Of a stretch of 45,933 nucleotides of DNA, positions 14,597 through 23,934 are shown piece after piece; positions within the stretch are counted from its first letter, which is position 1; each line of letters starts with the position of its first letter. A program made the translations under genes and the position numbers. The stretch comes from Desulfobacterales bacterium (GTDB lineage: Bacteria > Desulfobacterota > Desulfobacteria > Desulfobacterales > JAEINQ01): positions 1-45,933 of the forward strand of contig JAEINQ010000058.1 of assembly GCA_016342285.1 (NCBI GenBank). The letters are read 5' to 3'. A model generated the notes under the pieces. It made no database searches. It worked only from the letters and a program-made list of their open reading frames with translations, and was not told the DNA's origin.

Positions 14597-16780
14597 ATGA
14601 TTCCAAAACACCCCCACCGGTTGCCGGCCTTTCTGGTCGTCGGCATCCTGCTGGCACTGCCGCTACTCTCCTGCAGCGCATTTCATCCCGTACCGACACC
14701 GCCGGCACCCACCGCCGTTGCCAGGCAGTATGCCCGGGAAGTGGTCATCAACCGGGACCGGTGGGGGATCCCCCACGTTTTCGGGAAGACGGACAACGCT
14801 GCCACCTTCGGCCTGGCCTACGCCCACGCCGAAGATGATTTCCCCCTCATTCAGGCCAGTCTCGTGGCGGCAAGAGGCCAACTGGCCAGACTCCATCTGG
14901 CCAAAATCAGCATCGTCAACGATTACCTGGTGCAACTGCTGGGGATTCCGGAGAAGGCAGAGCGCCAGTACCGGGCCATGCCGCCGGAATTCAAGAAATT
15001 TCTCGATGCCTACGCCGAGGGTCTCAACACCTATGCCCATTTTCATCCCCAGGAGGCGGATATCCGGTTTTTCCCGGTCTCGGGAAAAGACATCGTGGCC
15101 GGCTTCATTCACAAAATCCCCCTGCTCATGGGCGTGGGAAAGGTGCTGGAAGATCTCTTTTCAAGACCGGCGGATCGCCTGGGGGTCGACGCCGCCGTCC
15201 AGAAACGATTCGTCTTCAACGAAGCGCTACCTGCCGGGCTTGACGGCCGACTGGCCGGGTCCAACGCCCATGCCGTCGGACCCCGGAGATCGGCGGATGG
15301 GAAGGTCCGCCTGAACATCAATTCCCATCAGCCATGGGAAGGCCCGGTTGCCTGGTACGAGGCCCATGTGGTTTCCGAAGAAGGCTGGAACGCCATCGGC
15401 GGCACGTTTCCCGGTGCACCGGTGATTCTCCACGGGCACAATCAATACCTCGGATGGGCCCACACGGTGAACCGGCCGGACTTTATCGATGTCTACAAAC
15501 TCGAAATGCACCCGGACGGATCTCTCCAATACCGTTTCGACGACCAATGGCTACCGCTGAACGTCAAGGACGCCGCCATCGACGTCGACCTGGGGCTTTT
15601 TGAATGGACGGTGCATAAAAATGTTTATGCCAGCGTTCACGGGCCGGTGATCGAGCTCAAAGGGGGCTATTACGCCATCCGATATGCCGGGGCCCACCGC
15701 CATGGCTTCGCGGTCCAGCAGTGGTACCGCATGAACAAGGCGACCTCCTTTGCCGAATGGAAGGCCGCCATGGCCATGCTGGCCCTGCCCATGATGAACA
15801 CGGTCTACGCCGACAGGGAAAACATCTATTACGTTTACAACGCCCTGCTCCCCCTTCGAAGCGAAGATTTTGATTGGATGTCGATTCTGCCCGGGAACAC
15901 GTCTGCGGCCATCTGGACCGATTACCTGCCTTACGAGGCCCTGCCCCAGGTCCTCAACCCGCCTTCGGGGCTTGTTTTCAACACCAACAGCACCCCGTTC
16001 CAGGCAACGGTTGGAGCAGGCAACCCGGACCCGAACAATTTTTCTCCGACCCTGGGCATTGAAACCCTCATGAACAACCGCGCCATTCGAAGCCTAGAGC
16101 TTTTCGGCACGGACGAGTCCATCACCCGGGAAGAATTTCTTCGGTACAAATTCGACCGGCACTACTCAAAAAAATCGGCGATGTACAAAGATGTCCTGAA
16201 TCCCCTTTTCGACCGGTACGCAGCCGAGGACAAACATGAAAAGGCGGCCCTTGCCCTTTTGAAAAACTGGGACGGTGAGATGGACGAGAACTCTGCCGCC
16301 GCCACCCTGGCCCGTCTCACCTACGAACCGATCCATGACATCCGCATGTTCAAACCGGTCGGCACGCCGGTTCCCGAGCCGGAGAAGACCTTCAAGGAAG
16401 CCGTCCACTTCCTGCTCCGGCACTATGGCCGGATCGACGTTCCCCTGGGCACGATCCAGCGGCTTCGGCGGGGGGCGACGGATCTGCCCGTGGGCGGGGG
16501 AACGGACACGCTTGTCGCCGTTCATACCCGACGGGTGGGCGACAAGGTGGTGGGAAAAGCCGGCGATTCCTACGTTCTCATCGCCGAATTTTCTGAAGAG
16601 GGCGTCGAATCCCGGGCCATCCACCAGTACGGCAACGTCAACCGGAAGAACTCGCCCCACTACGACGACCAGGCGCCGCTCTTTGTCCGGCGGCAACTGC
16701 GCCCGTCGCTGCTCACCCCAGAGGCCATTGGCGAAAACCTGGAGAGGTCCTATCACCCGGGGGAAGAATTGGGACGCTGA
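14597..16780 (+). CDS. Penicillin amidase / acyl-homoserine lactone acylase family lipoprotein
   Basis: An Ntn-hydrolase of the penicillin acylase family (PF01804), 727 residues, made as a precursor that cuts itself before a serine. A lipoprotein signal ends in LLSC (Cys26), so it should be anchored in the outer or inner membrane on the periplasmic side. The pre-strand motif RDRWGIPHVFGKTDN is at about 53, nucleophile Ser222 is in AGSNAHAVG, and HGHNQYLGWAHT is near 279. These enzymes hydrolyse amide bonds of penicillins, acyl-homoserine lactones or other N-acyl compounds; the substrate here is not known. The ATG at 14597 with GGAG upstream is preferred to a longer frame that lacks a signal. 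It is a single gene. Confidence 0.92.
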   Translation: MIPKHPHRLPAFLVVGILLALPLLSCSAFHPVPTPPAPTAVARQYAREVVINRDRWGIPHVFGKTDNAATFGLAYAHAEDDFPLIQASLVAARGQLARLHLAKISIVNDYLVQLLGIPEKAERQYRAMPPEFKKFLDAYAEGLNTYAHFHPQEADIRFFPVSGKDIVAGFIHKIPLLMGVGKVLEDLFSRPADRLGVDAAVQKRFVFNEALPAGLDGRLAGSNAHAVGPRRSADGKVRLNINSHQPWEGPVAWYEAHVVSEEGWNAIGGTFPGAPVILHGHNQYLGWAHTVNRPDFIDVYKLEMHPDGSLQYRFDDQWLPLNVKDAAIDVDLGLFEWTVHKNVYASVHGPVIELKGGYYAIRYAGAHRHGFAVQQWYRMNKATSFAEWKAAMAMLALPMMNTVYADRENIYYVYNALLPLRSEDFDWMSILPGNTSAAIWTDYLPYEALPQVLNPPSGLVFNTNSTPFQATVGAGNPDPNNFSPTLGIETLMNNRAIRSLELFGTDESITREEFLRYKFDRHYSKKSAMYKDVLNPLFDRYAAEDKHEKAALALLKNWDGEMDENSAAATLARLTYEPIHDIRMFKPVGTPVPEPEKTFKEAVHFLLRHYGRIDVPLGTIQRLRRGATDLPVGGGTDTLVAVHTRRVGDKVVGKAGDSYVLIAEFSEEGVESRAIHQYGNVNRKNSPHYDDQAPLFVRRQLRPSLLTPEAIGENLERSYHPGEELGR

Positions 16781-16852
16781 TGAAAAACCGATTCACACCC
16801 TGGTCGACAACACCTGATCCCCCATCTATAATAACCCCGGCAACGCCCATGC

Positions 16853-16888
16853 AAAAAAAGCCCGGCCGGACAGGCTGCCCGGCCGGGC
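16853..16888 (-). terminator. Rho-independent terminator of the Slam/FecR unit
   Basis: On the minus strand a very GC-rich stem (GCCCGGCCGG with its complement) is followed by seven T residues. It lies about 45 bases after the stop of the FecR-domain gene. It faces the end of the acylase gene, which is convergent and might use the same stem. Confidence 0.85.
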
Positions 16889-16931
16889 CAAGGTGTTGTT
16901 GGCAAATCCAGAGGAAAGAAAAAAGACGATT

Positions 16932-18980
16932 CTATTGTCCACCCGGAGTCGAAACCGCGGGCAGTGTCGCAGGGACGGACGGCGTCGTGGCCGCCCCCCC
17001 CTTGTCACCGACGAAAATCCCCACCGCGGCATTGTTGCCGTTATAGGCATCCATGGCCCAGACCCCGCCCACATTCTCCCCGTTCGTGCCGAAGAGTGAT
17101 CCGGTGCACGATGCGCTGGCCGCGCCCTGGATGGATCCGGCCGTAACAACGGGCATCGTTATGGGCGTTGTCGAAGCATCGACCAATGCCCAATCCCCTC
17201 CGACGATCTTAAACTCACCGCTGGAACCGACAAAGCTGCCGGTGCCGTTGGAAATGCCCGCAGAACGGTTTCCCCCGGACACCGACATGTCAAAATTGCT
17301 CACCGAGTTGTTCGGCACGTCGATGTCGCAGCTAAAGGTGCCGACCATGTCGATGCCGCCGTTGCCGCTAAAATAGGTTCCCCACGCCGATCCGGCATAG
17401 ACGCCGGAAATGCCGGCCACCGCCGCATCGGGGCTAGAGACGCCGTTGACATAATAAGCCCGGTCAGTGATGGCATAAAAAGGCGTAATAGCATTACCCG
17501 GAACCCATCGGCTCATGCGCCAGAAGCCCCATTCCATGTACGTGTTTTCCCCGTATTTTCTTTCCCCTAGGGTATCGTTCCGCGGCCAGTCGCTGGTTTC
17601 CGAAAGGTCCGGGTTGTCCATCTGCCGGGTGGTGCCCAACTCTCCGCTGTCAAAAGGGGTGCCCGGGGTCCCGGAACCGGCCGCAGTCCGAATCCGCGTC
17701 AGATAAGGTGCCGATTCATCCGCAGAACCGGTACCGGAGGCGGTGATGTACCCATCGCTGTTCACGATGGAGACGCCCTTGACCGAAGTGTCATCAAAAT
17801 CGTTGCGGCTGGTGTTGATGTAAATATCGGCCAGATTGGGGGTCGATCCGCTGGACCCGGTGAGCAGGGCCGTAAAATAACCGACCTGGGTACCTGAAAC
17901 GACTTCGTCGGCAATAACCTGGGAGGTCTCGTTCTGGCTGACATCGGCCACCGCCGCATCGGCATCAAGAACGGCCGGGGCAGTGGCGGTGTCACCCGCA
18001 CCCGCGGTCGTATCGTCACCACCATCGGTCCCGGCGTCCTCCCCGTCGCCTCCCCCGGTTCCGTCTTCTCCGGCAGCAGCCGCATCACCCCCCGCGGCAC
18101 CGCCCCCGTCGTCACCGCCGTCGGCACCGCCGCTGGTTTCCGGCGGCGGGGCATCGGTTGCACGACTGAACCGCCGGGCCACCCCGGGTGGCGTTACGGT
18201 GACCGGCCCGGCCCCCTGGGGCCCCACGCTTACGTTCTCGCCCGGGGTCACCGTCTGGGTGGTGTTGTCCGTCGTCGAAGTCACGGCGACGTCTCCATCA
18301 AAACCGTAGACCGTGGTCTCAAACCCTTCGCCCCCGCCATTCTGGGCAAGCAGTCCGGGCCAGGTTCCGCCGGAGGCATCGGCCAGGTAAACCGGCCGGT
18401 CCGAGGCAACCCCATCGCCGGCTTTTTCCACCTGGACGCCGAACTTGGTCCCCCGCACACCGACAACGGCGGTCTGGGTATGCACTTCGGTGGTCACGGA
18501 CCGGTAACGGAACAGCCGGACCGCATAAAACATCGCCTTTCCCCGAAGGATACTGAACACTGACCGTTTTTTCTTCGCCTGTCGGTCGTCCTCGAACTGG
18601 TCCACGCTGATACGGCTGTTTTCGCCGAGGGTAATGACATCGGCGGTCCGAAGCGCAATGCGGGTCCGCCCGCCCTCAAGGGTATAGAGGATGTCGCGCT
18701 CGTAAAGCCGGTCCCCGGCGGTGGCATAGTAGGCGGAAAACCCTCTTCCGTGACGGATGATGAGACGACCCCGTACCGACTGAACAGTCCCGATGACATC
18801 GGCGTCCAAAGGCACGAAACGTTCTTCGATAACAATCCCGTTCAGTTCTTCCGGCAGGACAACGGATCGATCCGCCGCTTCTTTGGCCGAAGCAATCCCG
18901 TCCGCGGGAATTGACAAAACGATGCCCAGGCAAATCAGCAGGAATCCGTTTCCGATCAAGGCCAGATGTCGCTTTATCAT
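16932..18980 (-). CDS. FecR-domain protein with TbpB-like C-terminal barrel; probable Slam cargo
   Basis: An exported protein of 682 residues. It has a Sec signal peptide (GFLLICLGIVLS, cut near ASA-KE) without a lipobox. A FecR domain spans about 58-240 (VQSVRGRLIIRHG, ILRGKAMFYAVR, QTAVVGVRGTKFGV). A Gly/Asp/Ala-rich linker covers about 270-340. The C-terminal part (about 530-665) reads like the barrel domain of TbpB and factor-H-binding proteins, with CTGSLFGTNGENVGGVWAMD and AVGIFVGDKGG. Such barrels are the recognition handle for Slam-type outer-membrane exporters, and a Slam-like gene lies 19 bases upstream in the same operon. It is therefore probably moved to the cell surface. What the FecR part binds is unknown. 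The barrel call is from pattern only. Confidence 0.75.
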   Translation of the reverse strand: MIKRHLALIGNGFLLICLGIVLSIPADGIASAKEAADRSVVLPEELNGIVIEERFVPLDADVIGTVQSVRGRLIIRHGRGFSAYYATAGDRLYERDILYTLEGGRTRIALRTADVITLGENSRISVDQFEDDRQAKKKRSVFSILRGKAMFYAVRLFRYRSVTTEVHTQTAVVGVRGTKFGVQVEKAGDGVASDRPVYLADASGGTWPGLLAQNGGGEGFETTVYGFDGDVAVTSTTDNTTQTVTPGENVSVGPQGAGPVTVTPPGVARRFSRATDAPPPETSGGADGGDDGGGAAGGDAAAAGEDGTGGGDGEDAGTDGGDDTTAGAGDTATAPAVLDADAAVADVSQNETSQVIADEVVSGTQVGYFTALLTGSSGSTPNLADIYINTSRNDFDDTSVKGVSIVNSDGYITASGTGSADESAPYLTRIRTAAGSGTPGTPFDSGELGTTRQMDNPDLSETSDWPRNDTLGERKYGENTYMEWGFWRMSRWVPGNAITPFYAITDRAYYVNGVSSPDAAVAGISGVYAGSAWGTYFSGNGGIDMVGTFSCDIDVPNNSVSNFDMSVSGGNRSAGISNGTGSFVGSSGEFKIVGGDWALVDASTTPITMPVVTAGSIQGAASASCTGSLFGTNGENVGGVWAMDAYNGNNAAVGIFVGDKGGAATTPSVPATLPAVSTPGGQ

Positions 18981-18999
18981 GCTCTGTGCTCCTTAAAAT

Positions 19000-20427
19000 T
19001 TAAAACTGGCAGCCCACGCTGACGGTGTGGGTGGTCCGGTCCCAATTGTTCAGGTCAAGGTTGGAATCGTTTTCGGTATAGGCCAGCGCATAGGAAAGAT
19101 TGAAGCGCTTTAAAATCACCTGGCTCAACACCGCCGTGTACTGGTGGCGCTGGTCGTCACGCTCAAGGCCGGCGTAGGGAAACGCCTGTACGCCGTCATA
19201 ATCCCGCCGGGTCCACTGATACCCCAGGTAGAGTTCGGTGAGGGAAGGAAAACGGGTGAAAACATTCAGGCCCGCCTTGGGGGCTTTATAGGCATAGGCA
19301 TCATTTTCAGCCGATAAAAGCTCATAGCCGAATATGGCCGTGATCATGTGCCGGCGGTTGTCCAGGTAGAGGGTCGGGGAGAGTTCGACCCCCTGGGCGT
19401 TGCTGTCGAAGCTGGCGGCCCGGACCGGGTCGTAGTACTTCTCGTTCCGGTACCGGTAAGTGCCTTTAAGGCTGAGGTTCGGATTGAAAAAGAATTCGTA
19501 GCTGGGATCGACGTGGAGGACGCAAGAAAGCCGGTCACTGGCGTATTCGGAATAGGCAACGCCCACGGGAAGTTTAAGAACACTCCGGCTGTCCGCCCAC
19601 CAGGGACCGGTGCTGACATCGATGCTCTGGTAGTCGAATTCGCTGTAGTCCGTGTAGCTCCTGACATAGGCGGTCGCAGCGCTGTTCCACATCAGCCCTT
19701 TTTTTTCGCCTGGATCATAGAGAAAATTTCCGGAAAAACTGGTGACCGATGCCTGATCCGACAGTTTTGCGGCCGTGGCCGAAGGGGTAAAGGAAGATCC
19801 GCCCGGGAAGGTATAAAGGCCGGCATCAGGGCCTGAAGAGATATTGTCATCCCACATCAACCCCGTGGAGAGTCGAAGGTTCCAGGTCAGCTTCCGGGTC
19901 CTTTCTTCAATGGCCGCCAGCATCCGGTGGATGTTGGCCTTGACTTCGGGCGGCGGATCGGCAGCCAGGACCGTTTCCAGTTCGCTGCGCGCCTCGGCGT
20001 TGCGGCCCAAGGCAAAGTAGGTCGAAGCGAGCTCGAGCCGGACCCGGTAAAGGCCCGGATCGATGCCGAGCATTTTTTGAAATTTTGCGATGGCCAGGTC
20101 GGTCTCACCGACGGCGGCAGCGCTGGTACCGAGCCAGAACAGGATATCCATGGTCTCGATCTTGTCGGACAGCTCCTTGAAAATGGGAAAGGCCAATGCA
20201 TACTTGCGATCATAGTAAAGGACCATGGCCTTTTCCAGAAAGGCATCCAGGGTCTCGATTTCCCCGGGCGTCATGGTGAGAAGTTTCTCCACGGCGGCCG
20301 CATTGACCTTGGTTGCACCGACATCATTGTTGGTCTGCGCGGTATCCTGGGCCGGGGCGAAAGCAGGGAAAATAAAAAAAAGGCAGCAGACGAGGATCGA
20401 CAGGAAGAGCAATCGATGGCATCTCAT
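19000..20427 (-). CDS. Slam-like surface protein exporter (type XI secretion)
   Basis: An outer-membrane protein of about 475 residues with a signal peptide (LLFLSILVCCLFFIFPAFA, cut at PAQ). A TPR region follows (about 55-175: RKYALAFPIFKELSD, ETDLAIAKFQKMLGIDP, RNAEARSELETVLAADP). The rest is a barrel of alternating strands ending in VSVGCQF, with a terminal Phe as in outer-membrane proteins. N-terminal TPR plus C-terminal 14-strand barrel is the layout of Slam (PF04575), which exports surface lipoproteins and TbpB-like cargo. ATG at 20427 is preferred to an in-frame TTG at 20439, though GGAGG is then 14 bases away. Its stop overlaps the leader of the next gene, the likely cargo. An ordinary TPR-porin is the alternative. 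Confidence 0.75.
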   Translation of the reverse strand: MRCHRLLFLSILVCCLFFIFPAFAPAQDTAQTNNDVGATKVNAAAVEKLLTMTPGEIETLDAFLEKAMVLYYDRKYALAFPIFKELSDKIETMDILFWLGTSAAAVGETDLAIAKFQKMLGIDPGLYRVRLELASTYFALGRNAEARSELETVLAADPPPEVKANIHRMLAAIEERTRKLTWNLRLSTGLMWDDNISSGPDAGLYTFPGGSSFTPSATAAKLSDQASVTSFSGNFLYDPGEKKGLMWNSAATAYVRSYTDYSEFDYQSIDVSTGPWWADSRSVLKLPVGVAYSEYASDRLSCVLHVDPSYEFFFNPNLSLKGTYRYRNEKYYDPVRAASFDSNAQGVELSPTLYLDNRRHMITAIFGYELLSAENDAYAYKAPKAGLNVFTRFPSLTELYLGYQWTRRDYDGVQAFPYAGLERDDQRHQYTAVLSQVILKRFNLSYALAYTENDSNLDLNNWDRTTHTVSVGCQF

Positions 20428-20580
20428 TTCAGGTATCAAAACCTCCTTGGATCAGAATCGATTAACGGATCATCCACGGGTTGGTTCATGCCGAACACCG
20501 GACAGGCGTAGAAGTAATTTAAACCAGACTATCCACATCCATGCAAGCTTAAAAAGAGAAACGGCCATTCACTTTTTTCC

Positions 20581-20607
20581 TTGACTCATATAACTTATAT
20601 ATATAAG
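20581..20607 (+). promoter_or_regulatory. Promoter region between slam-like gene and gntR
   Basis: TTGACT (20581-20586) and TATAAG (20602-20607) are 15 bases apart on the plus strand, inside the AT palindrome CTTATATATATAAG. The palindrome could be the operator of the GntR regulator encoded 60 bases downstream. The divergent slam-like gene may share this region. Confidence 0.45.
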
Positions 20608-20667
20608 CTAACCATCAAGTCATATTCCCACAATCATAATAACTGAAATGTTAACAGTCGGTTAAAC

Positions 20668-21429
20668 ATGAAAAAGCGGGACAAGCCTTCCATAGCAGAC
20701 AAAGTTTGCATCGACCCATCCATCGGCAAACCCCTCTATCTTCAGGTCACCGAGGCCATCAAAGAGCGGATCGCCGCCAACGCCTGGCAACACGATGAAA
20801 TGATCTCTTCGGAAAACGAGCTTTCCGCCGCCTTCGGCATCTCCGTCGGAACCGTCAAAAAGGCGCTCGGGGTGCTGGTTGAAGAAGGGGTCCTCTACCG
20901 GCGCCAGGGCAAGGGGACCTTCGTGGCCCGGCCTGATTTTAACCGCAGCTTCCTGCGATTTTTCCGCTACGGCCGGGAGGGAGACAGCGCACCGGTGGTC
21001 CCCACATCCCGGGTGATTGCCTCGGGCATCGAGACGGCCCCCAAGGCGGCCCGGGAAGCCCTGGGCATATCAGCCCGGGCACAGGTGATCCGGATCCGGA
21101 GAATCCGCCTGCTGGACCGGACTCCCTTTATATTGGAAACGATCTTTCTTCCCTATCGTCGCTTCAAGGGGTTTGAAACGGTTGATATCTCCCGGGAACT
21201 GCTCTACCCCATCTATGCCAGGGATTACGGCTTTCCCGTGACCCGGGCCGACGAATTCCTGCGACCGGAAATCGCCGATGACGAAACCGGCCGGCACCTG
21301 GGCATCGACCCGGGCGCTGCCGTCATTCAGATCGACCGAATCGCCTACACCCACGGCGATGTGCCCGTTGAATTCCGTTCGGGTGTAGGCCGCGGAGACC
21401 GCTTCCGATATCACATCGAAATCAAGTAA
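20668..21429 (+). CDS. GntR/HutC-family transcriptional regulator with UTRA domain
   Basis: A 253-residue repressor. The winged helix-turn-helix covers about 20-92 (PLYLQVTEAIKERIAANAW, SENELSAAFGISVGTVKKAL, YRRQGKGTFVA). The UTRA ligand-binding domain covers about 115-250 (VIRIRRIRLLDRTPFILET, the buried-acid motif IQIDRIAY). HutC-type regulators sense a small effector, often the substrate or product of the linked pathway. It heads the operon with the DUF6282 hydrolase and TctCBA, 23 bases upstream of the next start. The ribosome site is weak. Confidence 0.92.
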   Translation: MKKRDKPSIADKVCIDPSIGKPLYLQVTEAIKERIAANAWQHDEMISSENELSAAFGISVGTVKKALGVLVEEGVLYRRQGKGTFVARPDFNRSFLRFFRYGREGDSAPVVPTSRVIASGIETAPKAAREALGISARAQVIRIRRIRLLDRTPFILETIFLPYRRFKGFETVDISRELLYPIYARDYGFPVTRADEFLRPEIADDETGRHLGIDPGAAVIQIDRIAYTHGDVPVEFRSGVGRGDRFRYHIEIK

Positions 21430-21452
21430 CCCCAAAAAGGAGGCCCCTTCGC

Positions 21453-22322
21453 ATGCCCATCGTCGATCTTTCAGGTGCATACGATCTTCACATCCACTCC
21501 AACCCGTCTCTGTTCACCCGCATCGGCAACGATTTCGACATGGCCCGGCACGCAGCGGAAACCGGACTGGCCGGTATCCTGCTGAAAAACCATTTCGAAT
21601 CCACGGTGGGCCGGGCCGCCCAGGCCGACGCCGCCGTTGAAGAGACCCGGGTCTTCGGCGGTCTGGTCTTGAATGGGTTTGCCGGCGGCATCAACCCCCT
21701 GGCCGTGGAAAACGCCCTGGGTCTGGGGGCCAAACAGATCTGGATGCCCACCATCGACGCCGTCGGCCATGCAACGGTCTTCGGCAAACCCGGGGGGTAC
21801 GGCTACCAGGACACCGTCACCACCGTAGCGCGCCCCGCCATCGGCATTCTGGACGAAAACGGCACCCTCACCGAAGCAACCAAGACCGTGGTGGCCCTGA
21901 TTCAGGACGCCGGCGCCATCCTGGGGACCGCCCATCTGTCAAGGGAAGAAATTTTCGCGCTGGCTGACCACGCCCGCGCCCAGGGCTTTGACAAACTGCT
22001 GATCACCCACCCCTATTTCAACCCGCCGCAACTGTCGGTGGACGATCAGAAGATATTGGTGGAAAAAGGGGCCCTGCTGGAACTCTGCGGCGGCAATCTC
22101 TACCCCATTCCGGGCACCGCCCGCCTTTCCAATTACCTGGAAACCATCCAGGCCGTGGGGACCGCCCCTCTGGTTCTGTCCAGCGACGCCGGCCAACCGC
22201 GCAAATCACTTCCCCAGGAGGTATTGCGCATCTTTGCCCAGTGCCTCATGGAAAAAGGCATCACCCAGGAGGAAATCGACCGGATGACCAAGATCAACCC
22301 TGCCCGTCTGCTGGGCATTTAG
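21453..22322 (+). CDS. DUF6282 family metal-dependent hydrolase-like protein
   Basis: A 289-residue cytoplasmic protein of the DUF6282 family, related to TIM-barrel amidohydrolases and PHP-type enzymes. Potential metal ligands are the HxH pair in DLHIHSNPS (near residue 13), LLKNHFES, LITHPYFNP and the aspartate in LVLSSDAGQP. No biochemical function is established for the family that I can name. A strong ribosome site (AAGGAG) precedes ATG. Placement between a GntR/UTRA regulator and a complete tricarboxylate-type transporter suggests that it processes the imported compound. Confidence 0.85.
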   Translation: MPIVDLSGAYDLHIHSNPSLFTRIGNDFDMARHAAETGLAGILLKNHFESTVGRAAQADAAVEETRVFGGLVLNGFAGGINPLAVENALGLGAKQIWMPTIDAVGHATVFGKPGGYGYQDTVTTVARPAIGILDENGTLTEATKTVVALIQDAGAILGTAHLSREEIFALADHARAQGFDKLLITHPYFNPPQLSVDDQKILVEKGALLELCGGNLYPIPGTARLSNYLETIQAVGTAPLVLSSDAGQPRKSLPQEVLRIFAQCLMEKGITQEEIDRMTKINPARLLGI

Positions 22323-22386
22323 CTCCGGGCAAAGCGGCCCTGGCGCCGCTGCTGCCGGAAAACCACTTACCTTTGGGAGGTTTCAA

Positions 22387-23343
22387 ATGAAACGGTTATC
22401 GATTCTGTTGGCGATCCTGTTCTGTTTTGCCGGTGTGGCAGCAGCCGCCGATTTTCCGGAAAAACCCATCACCCACATCATACCGGCCAAGGCCGGCGGT
22501 GGTTTCGACCGGTCCTCCCGGGTCCTGGCCACGGGCTGGGAAACCATTTTGAAACAGCCCATCAAATTCGACTACTCACCCGGCGCCTCGGGCATGATCG
22601 GTTTCGGCAAACTCATGAGCAAGCCTGCCGACGGATACACCACCATTATGACCACCATCGCCATGCAGGCCATGAACATCAACACCGGCGTCTCCAAATT
22701 CACATGGGACCAGATCGGTTTCGTTGGCAACCTCATCACCGACCCCAACGTGCTCCTGGTGCACAAGGATAGCCCGTACCAAACCATCGCCGACTTTCTC
22801 AAGGCCGGCAAGGTGGCCAAAAAGCCGTTGACCATATCCACCAGCCACCCCAAGGCGGTCTCGACACTGGCGGCGAAAATTCTCATCGAACTGACCGGGA
22901 TCAACGCCAAGGTCATCGCCTTTGACGGCGGATCCAAATCCAGAAACGCCCTGGCCGGAAAGCAGGTGGACGCCTGCATCGGCCCGTATTTTTCCGCTGC
23001 ATCCAAGAAGGACTTTATCAAGGCCCTGGCCTCCTTTACCGACAAGAAGGTATGGGACGGACTCTGGGACATTCCGACCCTGTCGGCGGCCACCGGCAAA
23101 CCTTTTCCCAACCTGGTCGAGCCCTTTGCCTTCATGATCCGCAGGGACACGGCCCAGGTCTCCCCCGAAGCCTACAAGACCCTGGTAAAGACATTCAAGG
23201 ATGCCTTCAAATCAGAAAAAACCCTCAAGATGGCCCAGGAACAGGGAATGGAACCCTTCATTGATTACTGGAGCCCGGAAGACTGCGACGCCTACGTCAA
23301 ACAATTCCAAAGCGTCTGGAATCAATACAAGCACCTCATGTAA
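22387..23343 (+). CDS. tctC: Tripartite tricarboxylate transporter substrate-binding protein
   Basis: A periplasmic solute-binding protein of the Bug/TctC family, 318 residues. The signal peptide is LSILLAILFCFAGVAAA, cut before ADFPEKP. Family marks: YPEKPI-like start FPEKPITHIIPAKAGGGFDR, PGASGMIGFGKLMSKPADGYT in the ligand loop and LAGKQVDACIG. These proteins bind carboxylates (citrate, tartrate, aromatic acids) and deliver them to TctAB. The ligand here is not known. The ribosome site GGGAGG is good. A stable hairpin after the stop probably lowers expression of the membrane genes relative to this one. Confidence 0.93.
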   Translation: MKRLSILLAILFCFAGVAAAADFPEKPITHIIPAKAGGGFDRSSRVLATGWETILKQPIKFDYSPGASGMIGFGKLMSKPADGYTTIMTTIAMQAMNINTGVSKFTWDQIGFVGNLITDPNVLLVHKDSPYQTIADFLKAGKVAKKPLTISTSHPKAVSTLAAKILIELTGINAKVIAFDGGSKSRNALAGKQVDACIGPYFSAASKKDFIKALASFTDKKVWDGLWDIPTLSAATGKPFPNLVEPFAFMIRRDTAQVSPEAYKTLVKTFKDAFKSEKTLKMAQEQGMEPFIDYWSPEDCDAYVKQFQSVWNQYKHLM

Positions 23344-23350
23344 CAAAAGC

Positions 23351-23382
23351 GCCGCCGGCGCCCCCCCACTGGCGTCGGCGGC
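23351..23382 (+). promoter_or_regulatory. Intercistronic hairpin between tctC and tctB
   Basis: GCCGCCG (23351-23357) pairs with CGGCGGC (23376-23382). There is no T run. Hairpins in this position behind a binding-protein gene usually protect its mRNA and reduce read-through, giving an excess of binding protein over permease. Confidence 0.55.
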
Positions 23383-23420
23383 ACGGCCATTTTCGTCAGC
23401 ATTGGCAAGAAAGGTTTCCC

Positions 23421-23921
23421 ATGACCCCCTCCAGGCAATCCTTTCCATGGGGCGAGACCATCGTTCCCGGTCTGACCCTGGTTTTCGGCCTCAGCTATTT
23501 CTTCCAAACCCGGGGCGCACCCCGGGTTGCCATGTACTGGCCCTTGATCATTGCGGTCATCGCCGCGCTGTTCTGGCTGGCCGTGGTATTTCAGTTTATT
23601 ATCGGTCCGGCCCGGGTCCGGACGGCCGAAAACCGGACGGCCGAAAACCGGACGGCCAAAGAAGAGTCCGCCCCGGCCCCCATGAAGCGCCCGGCCCTGA
23701 TCCTCATGGCGACCATGGGGTACCTGGTTCTGGTCACCCGGATCGGCTTTACCATGGCCAATCTTCTCTTTATGCTGACGGTCTTCCGGGGATTGGGCAG
23801 CCGGGCATGGGGACGCAATGTGGCCGTGGCCCTGTGCATCGCCGGGTTTTTGTATTTTGCCCTGGTGTTTGTCATGAAACTGTCACTGCCCCAACTCGAA
23901 CTGGGGCCGCTACGGATCTGA
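23421..23921 (+). CDS. tctB: Tripartite tricarboxylate transporter small membrane subunit
   Basis: A 166-residue membrane protein with four predicted helices, the usual TctB layout: GETIVPGLTLVFGLSYFF, WPLIIAVIAALFWLAVVFQF, LILMATMGYLVLVTRIGF and VAVALCIAGFLYFALVFVM. The loop between helices 2 and 3 contains three tandem copies of RTAEN encoded by a 15-base DNA repeat. TctB is poorly conserved, so identification rests on topology and on its place between tctC and tctA. Confidence 0.88.
   Translation: MTPSRQSFPWGETIVPGLTLVFGLSYFFQTRGAPRVAMYWPLIIAVIAALFWLAVVFQFIIGPARVRTAENRTAENRTAKEESAPAPMKRPALILMATMGYLVLVTRIGFTMANLLFMLTVFRGLGSRAWGRNVAVALCIAGFLYFALVFVMKLSLPQLELGPLRI
23618..23660 (+). repeat. 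15-base tandem repeat inside tctB
   Basis: The unit CCGGACGGCCGAAAA occurs at 23618-23632 and 23633-23647, with a third partial copy to 23660. It encodes RTAEN repeats in the loop between helices. Multiples of 15 bases keep the frame, so copy number could vary without breaking the protein. Confidence 0.85.
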
Positions 23922-23934
23922 AAAGGAGCCTCTG

